DNA of 36,589 nt from Clostridia bacterium. Its GTDB lineage: Bacteria; Bacillota; Clostridia; Oscillospirales; CAG-272. The stretch's first letter is position 1. Each line of letters starts with the position of its first letter. A program made the translations under genes and the position numbers. The notes under the pieces were generated by a model. It did no database searches. It worked only from the letters and a program-made list of their open reading frames with translations, and had not been told where the DNA came from. The stretch is taken from positions 1 to 36,589 of the forward strand of contig JAFSSQ010000048.1 in assembly GCA_017450965.1 (NCBI GenBank). Direction: 5' to 3'. Positions 8,801 to 17,125 of the stretch are shown here, in pieces.

Positions 8801-8872
8801 TTCGGTATGGACACCCTGGAGCTCGGGCAGACGCTGGACAGCCTGAACGAGCAGGAAAACTCCGGAAACTGA
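5840..8872 (+). CDS. Large modular extracellular solute-binding protein of a sugar ABC importer
   Basis: A 1010-residue exported protein, more than twice the usual length of a sugar-binding protein. The signal peptide ends near residue 22-30; Cys22 after LFG could be a lipobox but is not canonical, and cleavage after the Ala-rich segment is an alternative. Two beta-rich modules resembling carbohydrate-binding domains follow, at about 60-255 and 287-425; the second contains GQWVSYEFEVEKTGWYNIAARYK. A helical spacer occupies about 425-560. The C-terminal part, about 593-1000, is a family-1 solute-binding domain (VEVWMTYGRDQQLVTRAM; YGLPETMIFSMMFYRKDIL; LPETWDDLI). First gene of the operon; two permease genes follow. 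The sugar is unknown. Confidence 0.88.
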   Translation: MRSSCSKRMLAGFLAVLMLFGCSSVFAYAAEGESSSSGRTIAELKELLNTASYNEYLEKHKDVPLASKTVSIDVADYDKDGTTAAVEVVKDYEGRSGSSVFFPDSGAISWKVTIPETAMYGVEIDYYPVAEFRSATGKTYEGKSASIERMLLVDGKALYSEVRTLSLTKVWANTYYEGTDGAKVYVPGESEGEPTFRQDINGNDIRPAAYQTPEWKTVVVSDSTGYYSGGLLICLEKGEVTISLEAVREPMILGGLRLVPLEEEKTMEEYVASVTGSGSSEGAAAVKIQAEKPVRFSDDAIYPINDRTSAITEPQVADAQLLNMLGGKATYKTAGQWVSYEFEVEKTGWYNIAARYKQNENTGMFSSRIVKLDGEVLYGECYNARFDYTKDWEVIPLGDGETVFRFWFEAGHTYTLELEVGLGEMDDIVREVEESLRTINAGYLEIIKLTGAKPDKYRTYNFGRVMPQVLVNFIKEARRLDRISAYLEELSGTKNTTLGKISYLLNEMGTDESTIAPSLETLKSYIGTLGTWLNNCRAQPLMLDYLLVTPETEKLPRANVNFFQAIWYELKLFVSSFFVDYSNMGSTTERTEDAVEVWMTYGRDQQLVTRAMVDSMFTPETGIAVDVKLVSAGTLLPSVLSNQGPDCFLGLSSDNVINFAIRSAILPLDQRSGFEEIMTEFTESARIPLTLYNHHMDTGVTDVSVYGLPETMIFSMMFYRKDILADLGIELPETWDDLIAAMTVLSANNLEIGLHRSYDRFLYQMGGNRYADWGMRAGIDSNVGLEAFQYYCRFFTDYSFPVTFDGANRFRTGEMPIVISPYAAMYNTLTVYATEIQGLWDFTVLPGYVKEDGSINNVALGSVAAVVMLRGCEHEDNTWEFMKWYVGHDAQAQYCNQLITTIGPAAKHSTANREALADMAWTSDELSVILSQFDNIASVEEHPGSYIFNRYINFAFLAAYKHGKDPVEELRSYVPTINKEITRKRQEFGMDTLELGQTLDSLNEQENSGN

Positions 8873-8921
8873 CCTGCGGGCAATCGCCTGAAAAATCTTT
8901 TTGAAAAGGAGAACAACGCTC

Positions 8922-9869
8922 ATGCCAGAAGCCAAAGAAGCAAAGCGCCCTGTTGCCCGCAAGGATATGACCAAGGCGCAGTGGACCTGGAAAGAGATGA
9001 AGCGCAACAAGACCGCGTATCTGATGATCGCGCCTTTCATGCTCGTCTTTACGATCTTCACGATCTTCCCCGTCCTGCTTTCCATCATTCTCAGCTTTAC
9101 GACGTTCAATATGCTGGAAATGCCGAAGTTCGTCTTTATGGACAACTACATCCGGCTTTTCCTCGACGACGACATCTTCATCCTCGCGCTGAAGAACACG
9201 CTGATCTTCGCCGTGATCACGGGACCTGTGTCCTATATGCTCGCGCTGTTTGTCGCGTGGTTTATCAACGAGCTCAACCCGAAGGTCCGTTCGGTCGTCA
9301 CCCTGATCTTCTACGCGCCTTCCATCTCCGGTCAGGTCTACCTGATCTGGAAGACGCTGTTCAGCTCGGACTCCTACGGGTGGGTCAACGCCACGCTGAT
9401 CAAGCTCGGCATCATCTACAAACCGATCCTTTGGTTTGAAGATGAAAAGTACACGATGCCGCTTTGTATCGCCGTTGCGCTCTGGACCTCGCTCGGTACC
9501 GCGTTCCTTGCCTTTATCGCCGGTCTCCAGGGCATCGACCGTTCTCACTACGAGGCGGCGGCCGTGGACGGGATCAAGAACCGGTGGCAGGAGCTCTGGT
9601 ACATCACCCTTCCCGAGATGGGCCCGCAGCTGATGTTCGGCGCGGTGCTCCAGATCACCAAGGCGTTCGGATTCGGCCAGGTCGTGACCGACCTGTGCGG
9701 ACTTCCCTCCGTCAACTATTCGGCGCATACGATCATGAACCACCTGCAAGACTACGGCGGGCAGCGATACGAGGTCGGTTATTCCTCCACCATCGCCGTC
9801 GTGCTGTTTGTGATGATGGTCGGCTCCAACCTGATCATCAAGAAACTGCTCAGTAAGGTAGGTAAGTGA
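8922..9869 (+). CDS. Sugar ABC importer permease, UgpA/LplB-like (pair 1)
   Basis: A 315-residue inner-membrane permease of the MalF/UgpA type, with a short cytoplasmic N-terminus, a first helix at about residues 34-57 and five more. The EAA loop, which docks the ATPase, reads HYEAAAVDGIKNRWQELWYITLPEM. Start 8922 is chosen because AAAAGGAG lies 10 bases upstream; reading from TTG at 8901 would include that site. It sits 49 bases after the binding protein and 1 base before its partner, so the two should form a heterodimer. No ATPase gene is in the operon, as is common in Bacillota, where a shared MsmX/MsmK-type ATPase serves several importers. Confidence 0.93.
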   Translation: MPEAKEAKRPVARKDMTKAQWTWKEMKRNKTAYLMIAPFMLVFTIFTIFPVLLSIILSFTTFNMLEMPKFVFMDNYIRLFLDDDIFILALKNTLIFAVITGPVSYMLALFVAWFINELNPKVRSVVTLIFYAPSISGQVYLIWKTLFSSDSYGWVNATLIKLGIIYKPILWFEDEKYTMPLCIAVALWTSLGTAFLAFIAGLQGIDRSHYEAAAVDGIKNRWQELWYITLPEMGPQLMFGAVLQITKAFGFGQVVTDLCGLPSVNYSAHTIMNHLQDYGGQRYEVGYSSTIAVVLFVMMVGSNLIIKKLLSKVGK

Positions 9870-9870
9870 T

Positions 9871-10743
9871 ATGGCAAGATTAAGAACCAGAAGCCACCGC
9901 GTCGTCCTCAACCGTTCGCAGGGCGGCGACGTCGGAATATTCATCCTCCTTGCTCTCCTCGGCGTGATGATGTTTTTGCCGATGTTCTACGTCATCGCGC
10001 AATCGCTCAAACCGCTTGACGAGATCTTTATGTTCCCGCCGAAGTTCTACGTGGTCAGCCCCACGCTGGAGAACTTCACCGACCTTTTCTCGCTGATGAA
10101 CGAGAGCTGGGTCCCCTTCTCCCGCTACATTTTCAACACGATCTTCGTTTCGCTGACCGGCACCTTCGGGAACCTCTTCGTTTCCTCGCTTGCCGCGTAC
10201 TCGCTTGCCAAGATCAAGTTCCCGGGACGCAAATGGATCTTCCAGCTGATCGTTTACTCCCTGATGTTCCATGAAACGGTCACCGCGATCGCCAACTTCA
10301 TCACCATGAGCGCCCTCGGCCTGATCGATACGCTCTGGGCGAGGATCGTGCCGGCGCTGGCTACCTCCCTCGGCCTTTACCTGATGAAGCAGTTCATGGA
10401 ATCCCACGTTTCCGACCAGATCCTGGAGAGCGCTCGTCTGGACGGCTGCTCGGAGCTCAAGACCTTCTGGCTCATCGCGATGCCGATGGTCAAGCCGGGC
10501 TGGCTCACCCTGATCGTCGAGACCTTCAAAAACCTCTGGAACGCGGGCTCCTCCATCTACATCCACAGCGAGCAGTACAAATCGTTCAACTACGCGATCC
10601 AGCAGATCGTATCCGGCGGTATCGCGCGTTCCGGCGCCGGCGCCGCCGCGACGGTCATCATGATGATCGTCCCGATCATCATCTTCATCATCTGCCAGAG
10701 CAACATCATCGAAACGATGGGCACCAGCGGGATGAAGGATTAA
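9871..10743 (+). CDS. Carbohydrate ABC importer permease, UgpE/LplC-like (pair 1)
   Basis: A 290-residue MalG/UgpE-type permease, the partner of the preceding gene, whose stop codon ends one base before this ATG. The first helix is at about 26-46; the family phrase PMFYVIAQSLKPLDEIF follows it, and AAYSLAKIKFPGR lies in the middle. The EAA loop is ILESARLDGCSELKTFWLIAMPMV. The protein ends with a short polar tail, as usual. Together with 8922-9869 it forms a complete transmembrane pair for the large binding protein upstream. Confidence 0.93.
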   Translation: MARLRTRSHRVVLNRSQGGDVGIFILLALLGVMMFLPMFYVIAQSLKPLDEIFMFPPKFYVVSPTLENFTDLFSLMNESWVPFSRYIFNTIFVSLTGTFGNLFVSSLAAYSLAKIKFPGRKWIFQLIVYSLMFHETVTAIANFITMSALGLIDTLWARIVPALATSLGLYLMKQFMESHVSDQILESARLDGCSELKTFWLIAMPMVKPGWLTLIVETFKNLWNAGSSIYIHSEQYKSFNYAIQQIVSGGIARSGAGAAATVIMMIVPIIIFIICQSNIIETMGTSGMKD

Positions 10744-10758
10744 AGGAGGGAAGAGAAT

Positions 10759-12879
10759 ATGAAAAAAATCGTCAGAATACTCACCTTTGTCCTTCTTCTT
10801 GTGATGCTTTTCCCGACCGCGGCGGACGCGGCGACCCCGTACCAGACGCATACCTTCATGGCGAAGGCGGCCAACGCCCTCTATTCGCCGGACGCGTACG
10901 TGCCGGACGTCAGCGTGGATTACCGCTACATGGGTCTCTCCGCTGATTTCAGCGAGCTTGCCGATCTGCACGTCGACTGCGACGGAAACGTCTATCTCGT
11001 CGACTCCGGCTCCGGAAAATCGAAGGTCGTCGTTCTTGACCGCTACTACAAGCTGATCGGCGAGATCAAGACCTTCCAGAACGACCAGGGCGTCAACGAC
11101 TCGTTCTCCGGCTGCAAGGGGATCTTCACGACGGAGGACAGCATCTACATCTGCGATACCAACGCAAACCGCATTGTCATCTTCGACCGGCATCCGGACG
11201 CCAAAGGCAACTTCAGCTTCCGCCGCATCATCCAGAAGCCGAACTCCGATCTGTTCGGCGAGGACGCGATCTACAAGCCGGTCGCCTGCGCCGTTGACAG
11301 CTACGGCCGCATCTACGTCGTTTCCTCCACCACCTATCAGGGCGTTATCGTCATGTCCGAGGAGGGCGACTTCACCGGTTTCATCGGCGCGCAGAACGTT
11401 TCCTATAATATTGTGGATATCGTATGGCGCCGGTTCCAGACCGAGGAACAGCTTGCGCAGCAGAAGTCCTACATCCCGACCGAGCTCAACAACATCAATA
11501 TCACGGATGAGAACTTCATCTACGTTACGACAGACAACATCGACGCGAAGGACCGCGCCGGCGCCGTCCGTTCCAAGAAAGGGACCTATTCTCCCGTCAA
11601 GCTGCTCAACCCCTCGGGCGATCAGATCATGAAGCGCAACGGCTTCTACGATCCGGGCGGAAACCTCCGCGGGACCTCTTCGATCGTCGACGTGGCGATC
11701 GGGCCGGAAAAGACCTGGACGATCATCGACCAGAAGTTTTCCCGCTGCTACACCTACGACTACAACGGCAACCTCCTCTTCGCCTTCGGCAACAGCGGCT
11801 CCCAGCTCGGCAACCTCAAGACGGTCAAGGCCTGCGACTATCAGGGCGACAAGCTGATCCTCTTGGATTCCAGCCAGAAGAGCTTTACCGTCTACAAGCG
11901 CACCGAGTACGGCGACACGCTGATCTCCGCGATCGCGAACACGAACGCCCACCAGTACGACAAAGCGATCGAGGACTGGACGGAGATCTTAAAGCGCAAC
12001 AGTAACTACGACTCCGCCTATATCGGCATCGGCCAGTCCCTCTACCGGGACGGCAAGTACGAGGAGGCTCTGGAGTATTACCGCAGCGCGTACGATACCT
12101 CCAACTATTCCACCTCGTACAAGGAGATCCGCAAGGAATGGCTCTCCAAGTACATCCTTCTGATCCCGGTCGTCGTGATCGTCCTTGCGATCCTGCTCGT
12201 CAAGTTCTCCAAGTACGCAACGAAGGTCAACGAAAAGACCGCGATCAAACTCGGCAAGCGTTCTCTCAAGGAGGAGCTGCTCTTCGTCTTCCACGTGATC
12301 CTGCACCCATTTGACGGGTTCTGGGATCTGAAGCACGAGAGACGCGGCTCGGTCCGGGCGGGCGTGCTGATCCTCGCCGTCGTCATCCTCAGCTTCTTCT
12401 ACAACGGGATCGGCCGCGGCTATATCGTCAACTCCCTCGGCTCCTACTCCACGCTCTTTGCGCAGGCGCGCACCGTTCTCATTCCCGTCTTCCTCTGGGT
12501 CACCGCCAACTGGTGCCTGACCACCCTCTTTGACGGGGAAGGGAGCTACAAGGACGTCTTTGTCGCGACCTGCTACGCGCTGGCTCCTCTGCCGATCTTT
12601 GTGATCCTGTCCACCATCCTCTCGAACGTGGTTACGGCGGAAGAGGCGGGGATCGTCAGCTTCCTTCTCAATCTCGGTTACGTTTGGGTCGGATTGCTGC
12701 TGTTTTTCGGCATGATGGTCACGCACGATTACTCCATGGGCAAAAACATCCTCGTTTCACTCGGCACGATCCTCGGAATGGCCGTCATTATGTCGGTTGC
12801 GTTCCTCTTTACGATGCTGGTCCAGAAGATGGTCGGGTTCGTTTCCGCGATCATCGAAGAGATCAGTTATCGAGTCTGA
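10759..12879 (+). CDS. Exported NHL-like/TPR protein with C-terminal Yip1-type membrane domain
   Basis: A 706-residue protein of unusual layout. A cleavable-looking signal peptide (about 1-24, ending ADA) is followed by a beta-propeller-like region at about 50-390 with repeated phrases such as LADLHVDCDGNVYLVDSGSG and CAVDSYGRIYVVSS, typical of NHL-type blades. A TPR-like segment follows at about 390-455 (YDSAYIGIGQSLYRDGKYEEALEYY is one repeat region), then a membrane helix at about 463-485, a basic cytoplasmic stretch, and a domain with about five helices (about 510-704) resembling Yip1 proteins. The likely topology places propeller and TPR outside the cell. GGAGGG lies before the ATG, and the gene sits 15 bases after the permease. 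Function unknown; a sensor or scaffold for the importer is inference. Confidence 0.82.
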   Translation: MKKIVRILTFVLLLVMLFPTAADAATPYQTHTFMAKAANALYSPDAYVPDVSVDYRYMGLSADFSELADLHVDCDGNVYLVDSGSGKSKVVVLDRYYKLIGEIKTFQNDQGVNDSFSGCKGIFTTEDSIYICDTNANRIVIFDRHPDAKGNFSFRRIIQKPNSDLFGEDAIYKPVACAVDSYGRIYVVSSTTYQGVIVMSEEGDFTGFIGAQNVSYNIVDIVWRRFQTEEQLAQQKSYIPTELNNINITDENFIYVTTDNIDAKDRAGAVRSKKGTYSPVKLLNPSGDQIMKRNGFYDPGGNLRGTSSIVDVAIGPEKTWTIIDQKFSRCYTYDYNGNLLFAFGNSGSQLGNLKTVKACDYQGDKLILLDSSQKSFTVYKRTEYGDTLISAIANTNAHQYDKAIEDWTEILKRNSNYDSAYIGIGQSLYRDGKYEEALEYYRSAYDTSNYSTSYKEIRKEWLSKYILLIPVVVIVLAILLVKFSKYATKVNEKTAIKLGKRSLKEELLFVFHVILHPFDGFWDLKHERRGSVRAGVLILAVVILSFFYNGIGRGYIVNSLGSYSTLFAQARTVLIPVFLWVTANWCLTTLFDGEGSYKDVFVATCYALAPLPIFVILSTILSNVVTAEEAGIVSFLLNLGYVWVGLLLFFGMMVTHDYSMGKNILVSLGTILGMAVIMSVAFLFTMLVQKMVGFVSAIIEEISYRV

Positions 12880-12897
12880 CACGGGAAGGAGAAAAGC

Positions 12898-15800
12898 ATG
12901 AAAACGATCAAGATTCTCTCCGCGCTTCTGGCGCTGATTTTGGCGTTTGGCGCGTTTACCTTCCCCGCGCTCGCAGACGACCCCGCTGAAACGACCGCTC
13001 CCGGCGAGACGGAAGAGGCCCCCGGCGAGACAGGGACCGATCCGGAAGAAGACCCCGAACAGCCGGCGGTCGACCCCTCCAAGCTCAACGACGACGGCTT
13101 TGAGGAAAAGGTCGCGGATTCGCTCAACGAAGATTATATCAAGACGACCTTCAAAACGGTCGAGGCCAAACTCAACACGATGAAGCGGTATCTGTATAAC
13201 GACCGCTACTCCCTCTACGCCGAGCCGTGGACAGGCGAGGTCTACTGCTACGACAGAAAGTCCGGGCAGGTCCTTTCCACCAACCCGTACGACGTCTATA
13301 CCACCGGTACCACGGACGCGAAAAAAATGGAACTGATGTCGCAGGTCATCATCAAGTATTCCGATCTGACCGGCGCCGTCAAGACCTATACCAGCTACGA
13401 GCAGGCTGCGATGAACGAGCAGATCCTGATCAAAGACATCAAGGGCGGCATCCGCGTGGAGTACACCATCGGCCGTTCCGAGTCTTCCTATCTCGTTCCG
13501 CGGCAGATCAGCGTGGAGCGCATGGAGGAGATGATCTTCAGCAAGCTCCCCGGCTGGGACGAATACGTGGAAGCCGGCAGGACGGAAGAGGCGGAAAAGA
13601 ACCTCCCCTTCCTTTCCAAGCAGGTGATCTACAAGTACATTCTGTATGATCCGAACAACACCTCTCTTCCCGAGCGCGTGATCGTCGATATGCAGACGAA
13701 GTTCCCGGTTACGAAGAAAAAGAAACTGGCGATCTACGTACTCGACTCCAGCGTGACCCAGCGCGAGCTCGGCAAGATCGAAGCCGCGATCAAGGAGTAC
13801 GCGCCCGAGTACACCTACGACGACATGGACAAGGATCATCAGGAGACCGAGTACACCGGCACGTCGGTCGAGCCGGCGCTCTTCAAGCTGGCGCTGGAGT
13901 ATTCGCTGACCGATACGGGTATGAAGGTCAGTCTCCCCGCCAACGGCATCCGCTACGATGAAACGAACTACAAGCTCGAAGAGTTCCAGCTCCTTCCGTA
14001 CATCGGCGCGGGCAGCAACGAGTATACCGGTTACAACTTCCTCCCCGACGGCAGCGGCGCTTTGACGCGCTTTGAGGATTACGTCGGCAAGAGCGTCAAC
14101 ATCTCCGGCTCGATGTACGGCACCGACTACGCCTACATCACCATCGAGGGCAGCCGCTCCGAGACGATGCGTTTCCCCGTGTTCGGCATCGTGGAAAACA
14201 CCGAGAAGACCGAACAGCGCCAGGAAACGGTGCTTGTCCCGCAGATCGATCCGGAAACCGGAGAAGAGACCCAGGTCGAGCAGATCCGCTTCGTCAAGGA
14301 AACGCGCCGGCAGCCTAAGGGCTTTCTGGCGATCATTGAAGAGGGCGACGCGCTCGTCTCCATCATGAGCACGAGCGGAAGCACCACGCACAAGTTCTAT
14401 TCGGTGATCACCAAGTTCACGCCCCGGCCGAAGGACCAGTACAAACTCTCCTCCTCCATCTCCGTCGGCTCTTCCTCGGCGATCACGGTCGTTTCCGAGC
14501 GCAAGTACGTCGGCAACCTGACGATGAACTTCGTCATGCTGACCGATCCCGCTCTGGCCGAGGAAAAGGGAATTGAACAGTATTACGAGACCTCCTGGCT
14601 CGGGATGGCAAAGGCCTACCGCGACTATCTGGAGAAGAGCGGGGCCCTGACGCCGCTGACAAGCAGCGACGTTGCGGATCAGATGCCGCTCTACATCGAG
14701 ACCTTCGGATCCATCTCCAAGACAGAGAAGATCCTCTCGATGCCGATCGAGGTCGACGTGGCGCTGACCTCCTTTGAAGACATCAAGACGATGTACGACG
14801 AGCTTTCCGCCGCCGGCATCTCCAATATCAACTTCAAGCTGACCGGCTACGCCAACGGCGATATGTACGGCCAGACCGTTCCCTCCACCGTCAAATGGGC
14901 CAAGTCGGTCGGCGGCGAGGACGGTTTTGAGGATCTTGTCGCCTATGCGAAGGAAAAGGGCTTCGGGGTCTATCCGGACTTCGACTTTACCTCCGTCTCC
15001 AGGATCAAGACGGGCGACGGGTTTAAGTTCAAGAAACACGCGACCAAGACGATCAACGACCAGTACGTTTACAAGGTCGTCTACAACGGCGTTTCCGGTA
15101 CCTACGATTCCGTCGGTCTGCTCGTCTCTCCCTCCGCCTACTCCTACTTCTTCGAGAAGTTCGAGCCGAAGTATTCTCAGTACGATCTCGGGTCGATCTC
15201 GGTGGCCTCGCTCGGCAACGACCTCAACTCCGACTTCGATACCGAGGAGCCGTATAACCGCGAGGACAGCCGGGCGCTCGTGACCCAGTTCTTCGAGAAG
15301 ATCGAGGAAAAGTATCCGAGCATCATGAGCGAAGGCGGCAACGCCTACACCCTCAAGTATCTCGAGCATCTGCTCGGCGTTTCGCTCCAGAGCAGCCGGT
15401 ACGCGCTGACCAGCGTTTCCGTTCCGTTTGCGGGGGTCGTGCTGCACGGATACCTTAATTTCGCCGGTACGCCGATCAATATGGAAGGCGATATCGACTA
15501 CGCGATCCTCAAAGCGATCGAAAACGGCTCCGCGCTCTACTTCATCCTCTCCTACGATAACACCGAACTCCTCAAAGAGAGCGTCTCTCTCTCCAAGTAT
15601 TATTCCGTCCGGTACGACATCTGGCGCGAGGAACTGGTCGAGCAGTACAATAAGCTCAACGACGCGATCGGCTCTCTCCAGACCACGCCCATCACGGGAC
15701 ACGCCTTCCTTCAGGGCGAGCGCATCCCGGACGCGGACGAGATCGAAGCGGATCTGAAAGCGGCGGAGGACGCGGCAAACGAACTCTACGACACGCAGCT

Positions 15801-16110
15801 CCGCAACGCCTATATCGCGATGATCCGTCAGATGAGACAGGATTACCTCGACGGGAAGATCGAGGCGGGTCTCGAGATCAAGCCGGACGTCCCCGAAAAG
15901 CCCGAGGTCAAGGTCACGGTCGGCGGTCTCCAGGAAGACGGGAGCTACGTGACCACCAAGTACACCACCGAGGACGGTACGGTCGTGAAGGTCACCTACG
16001 GCGACAAGGTCAGCTTCCTCATCAACTACAACGACTTTACCATCAAAACGTGGGATGAAGACGGCAAAGAGTACACCATTGACAAATACAGTTTTGTCAA
16101 AATAGGATGA
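12898..16110 (+). CDS. Large secreted DUF5696-type protein, possible glycoside-acting enzyme
   Basis: A 1070-residue protein with a clear signal peptide (1-26, cleavage after FPALA), then an acidic Glu/Thr/Pro-rich linker (about 27-60). By its overall pattern and genomic context I place it with DUF5696 proteins, which I know as neighbours of sugar permease and Yip1 genes in Paenibacillus and relatives. Residues about 595-860 look like alternating strands and helices of a TIM barrel: LYIETFGSI, then GISNINFKLTGYANG, GFGVYPDFDF, and VPFAGVVLHGYLNFAGTPIN. Before that come beta-rich segments. The C-terminus (about 1000-1070) is another small beta-rich part. No catalytic residues can be assigned from sequence alone. 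RBS AAGGAG precedes the ATG, 18 bases after the Yip1 gene. Enzymatic activity is inference. Confidence 0.8.
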   Translation: MKTIKILSALLALILAFGAFTFPALADDPAETTAPGETEEAPGETGTDPEEDPEQPAVDPSKLNDDGFEEKVADSLNEDYIKTTFKTVEAKLNTMKRYLYNDRYSLYAEPWTGEVYCYDRKSGQVLSTNPYDVYTTGTTDAKKMELMSQVIIKYSDLTGAVKTYTSYEQAAMNEQILIKDIKGGIRVEYTIGRSESSYLVPRQISVERMEEMIFSKLPGWDEYVEAGRTEEAEKNLPFLSKQVIYKYILYDPNNTSLPERVIVDMQTKFPVTKKKKLAIYVLDSSVTQRELGKIEAAIKEYAPEYTYDDMDKDHQETEYTGTSVEPALFKLALEYSLTDTGMKVSLPANGIRYDETNYKLEEFQLLPYIGAGSNEYTGYNFLPDGSGALTRFEDYVGKSVNISGSMYGTDYAYITIEGSRSETMRFPVFGIVENTEKTEQRQETVLVPQIDPETGEETQVEQIRFVKETRRQPKGFLAIIEEGDALVSIMSTSGSTTHKFYSVITKFTPRPKDQYKLSSSISVGSSSAITVVSERKYVGNLTMNFVMLTDPALAEEKGIEQYYETSWLGMAKAYRDYLEKSGALTPLTSSDVADQMPLYIETFGSISKTEKILSMPIEVDVALTSFEDIKTMYDELSAAGISNINFKLTGYANGDMYGQTVPSTVKWAKSVGGEDGFEDLVAYAKEKGFGVYPDFDFTSVSRIKTGDGFKFKKHATKTINDQYVYKVVYNGVSGTYDSVGLLVSPSAYSYFFEKFEPKYSQYDLGSISVASLGNDLNSDFDTEEPYNREDSRALVTQFFEKIEEKYPSIMSEGGNAYTLKYLEHLLGVSLQSSRYALTSVSVPFAGVVLHGYLNFAGTPINMEGDIDYAILKAIENGSALYFILSYDNTELLKESVSLSKYYSVRYDIWREELVEQYNKLNDAIGSLQTTPITGHAFLQGERIPDADEIEADLKAAEDAANELYDTQLRNAYIAMIRQMRQDYLDGKIEAGLEIKPDVPEKPEVKVTVGGLQEDGSYVTTKYTTEDGTVVKVTYGDKVSFLINYNDFTIKTWDEDGKEYTIDKYSFVKIG

Positions 16111-16126
16111 AAGGGGGACAGACAGA

Positions 16127-17110
16127 ATGAATAACGCAGCGACACAGCCTGCCGCCAAAGCGGCCGCGGCGCCCAAGCGCCGCCAGAATCACTCTCTGGA
16201 GAAGAGAAGATCCCGCGCCGGATGGTTTTTCTGCCTTCCCTTTATCGTCGGCTTTTTGGTGATCTATCTTCCCATCATCTTCAATTCGATCCAGTACAGT
16301 TTCAGTCACATCGTCCGCGACAGGGGCGCCACCTATCATCTGGAGTTCGTCGGTTTTGAGAACTACCGCGAGGCGCTCTTTACCAACCCGGACTTCACCC
16401 AGACCCTCGTTAAAGGGATCGGCGGGATGCTGGTCGATATCCCCGCCATCGTGATCTTCTCCCTCTTTGTGGCGATCCTCCTCAACCAGAAGATGATCGG
16501 CCGCGCCGCGTTCCGTGCGATCTTCTTCATTCCGGTCATTCTTTCCACCGGTCTGATCGCGGAGATCGACGCTTCCAGCGATATGCTGGAATACATGACG
16601 GATGCGGGCGCCTCGATCGATACCGGGACGAAAGAGAGTACCACCTCCCAGATCGTGGACGCCATGGACATCGAAAAGCTGTTCGCGGGGATGAAGATCG
16701 GCGAGGGATTGGTCGATACGGTCAAGGACATCATCAACAACATCTTCAACATCGTCAACCGTTCCGGCGTCCAGATGCTGATCTTCCTGGCGGGACTTCA
16801 GTCCATCTCTCCCGCGATCTACGAGTCCTGCAAGATGGAAGGCGCGACCGCGTGGGAGACCTTCTGGAAGATCACCTTCCCGATGATCAGCCCGATGATC
16901 CTTGTCAACGCGATCTACTCGGTCATCGACTCCTTCACAAGTGAAGACAACGCCGTCATGCGCCTGATCGAAGCGACGCGCGGCGACGGCCAGAACGGAG
17001 AGGTCGTCTCCTCCGCGATGGCGTGGATGTACTTCCTCGTCGTTTTGTTGATCATCGGTCTGTTTGCGCTGATCGCAAGAGCCTACGTCTTCTATCAGAG
17101 AAAGGATTAA
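16127..17110 (+). CDS. Sugar ABC importer permease, UgpA-like (pair 2)
   Basis: A 327-residue MalF/UgpA-type permease. A basic N-terminal tail of about 30 residues precedes the first helix (about 33-55). The EAA loop is ESCKMEGATAWETFWKITFP (233-252). Between the helix ending near 147 and the one starting near 214 lies a polar loop of about 66 residues (148-213) that is longer and different from the corresponding short loop in pair 1. RBS AAAGGGGG lies before the ATG; the gap from the DUF5696 gene is 16 bases. Its partner is the next gene, 15 bases on. Confidence 0.9.
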   Translation: MNNAATQPAAKAAAAPKRRQNHSLEKRRSRAGWFFCLPFIVGFLVIYLPIIFNSIQYSFSHIVRDRGATYHLEFVGFENYREALFTNPDFTQTLVKGIGGMLVDIPAIVIFSLFVAILLNQKMIGRAAFRAIFFIPVILSTGLIAEIDASSDMLEYMTDAGASIDTGTKESTTSQIVDAMDIEKLFAGMKIGEGLVDTVKDIINNIFNIVNRSGVQMLIFLAGLQSISPAIYESCKMEGATAWETFWKITFPMISPMILVNAIYSVIDSFTSEDNAVMRLIEATRGDGQNGEVVSSAMAWMYFLVVLLIIGLFALIARAYVFYQRKD

Positions 17111-17125
17111 GGAGGTGAGAAGAGT

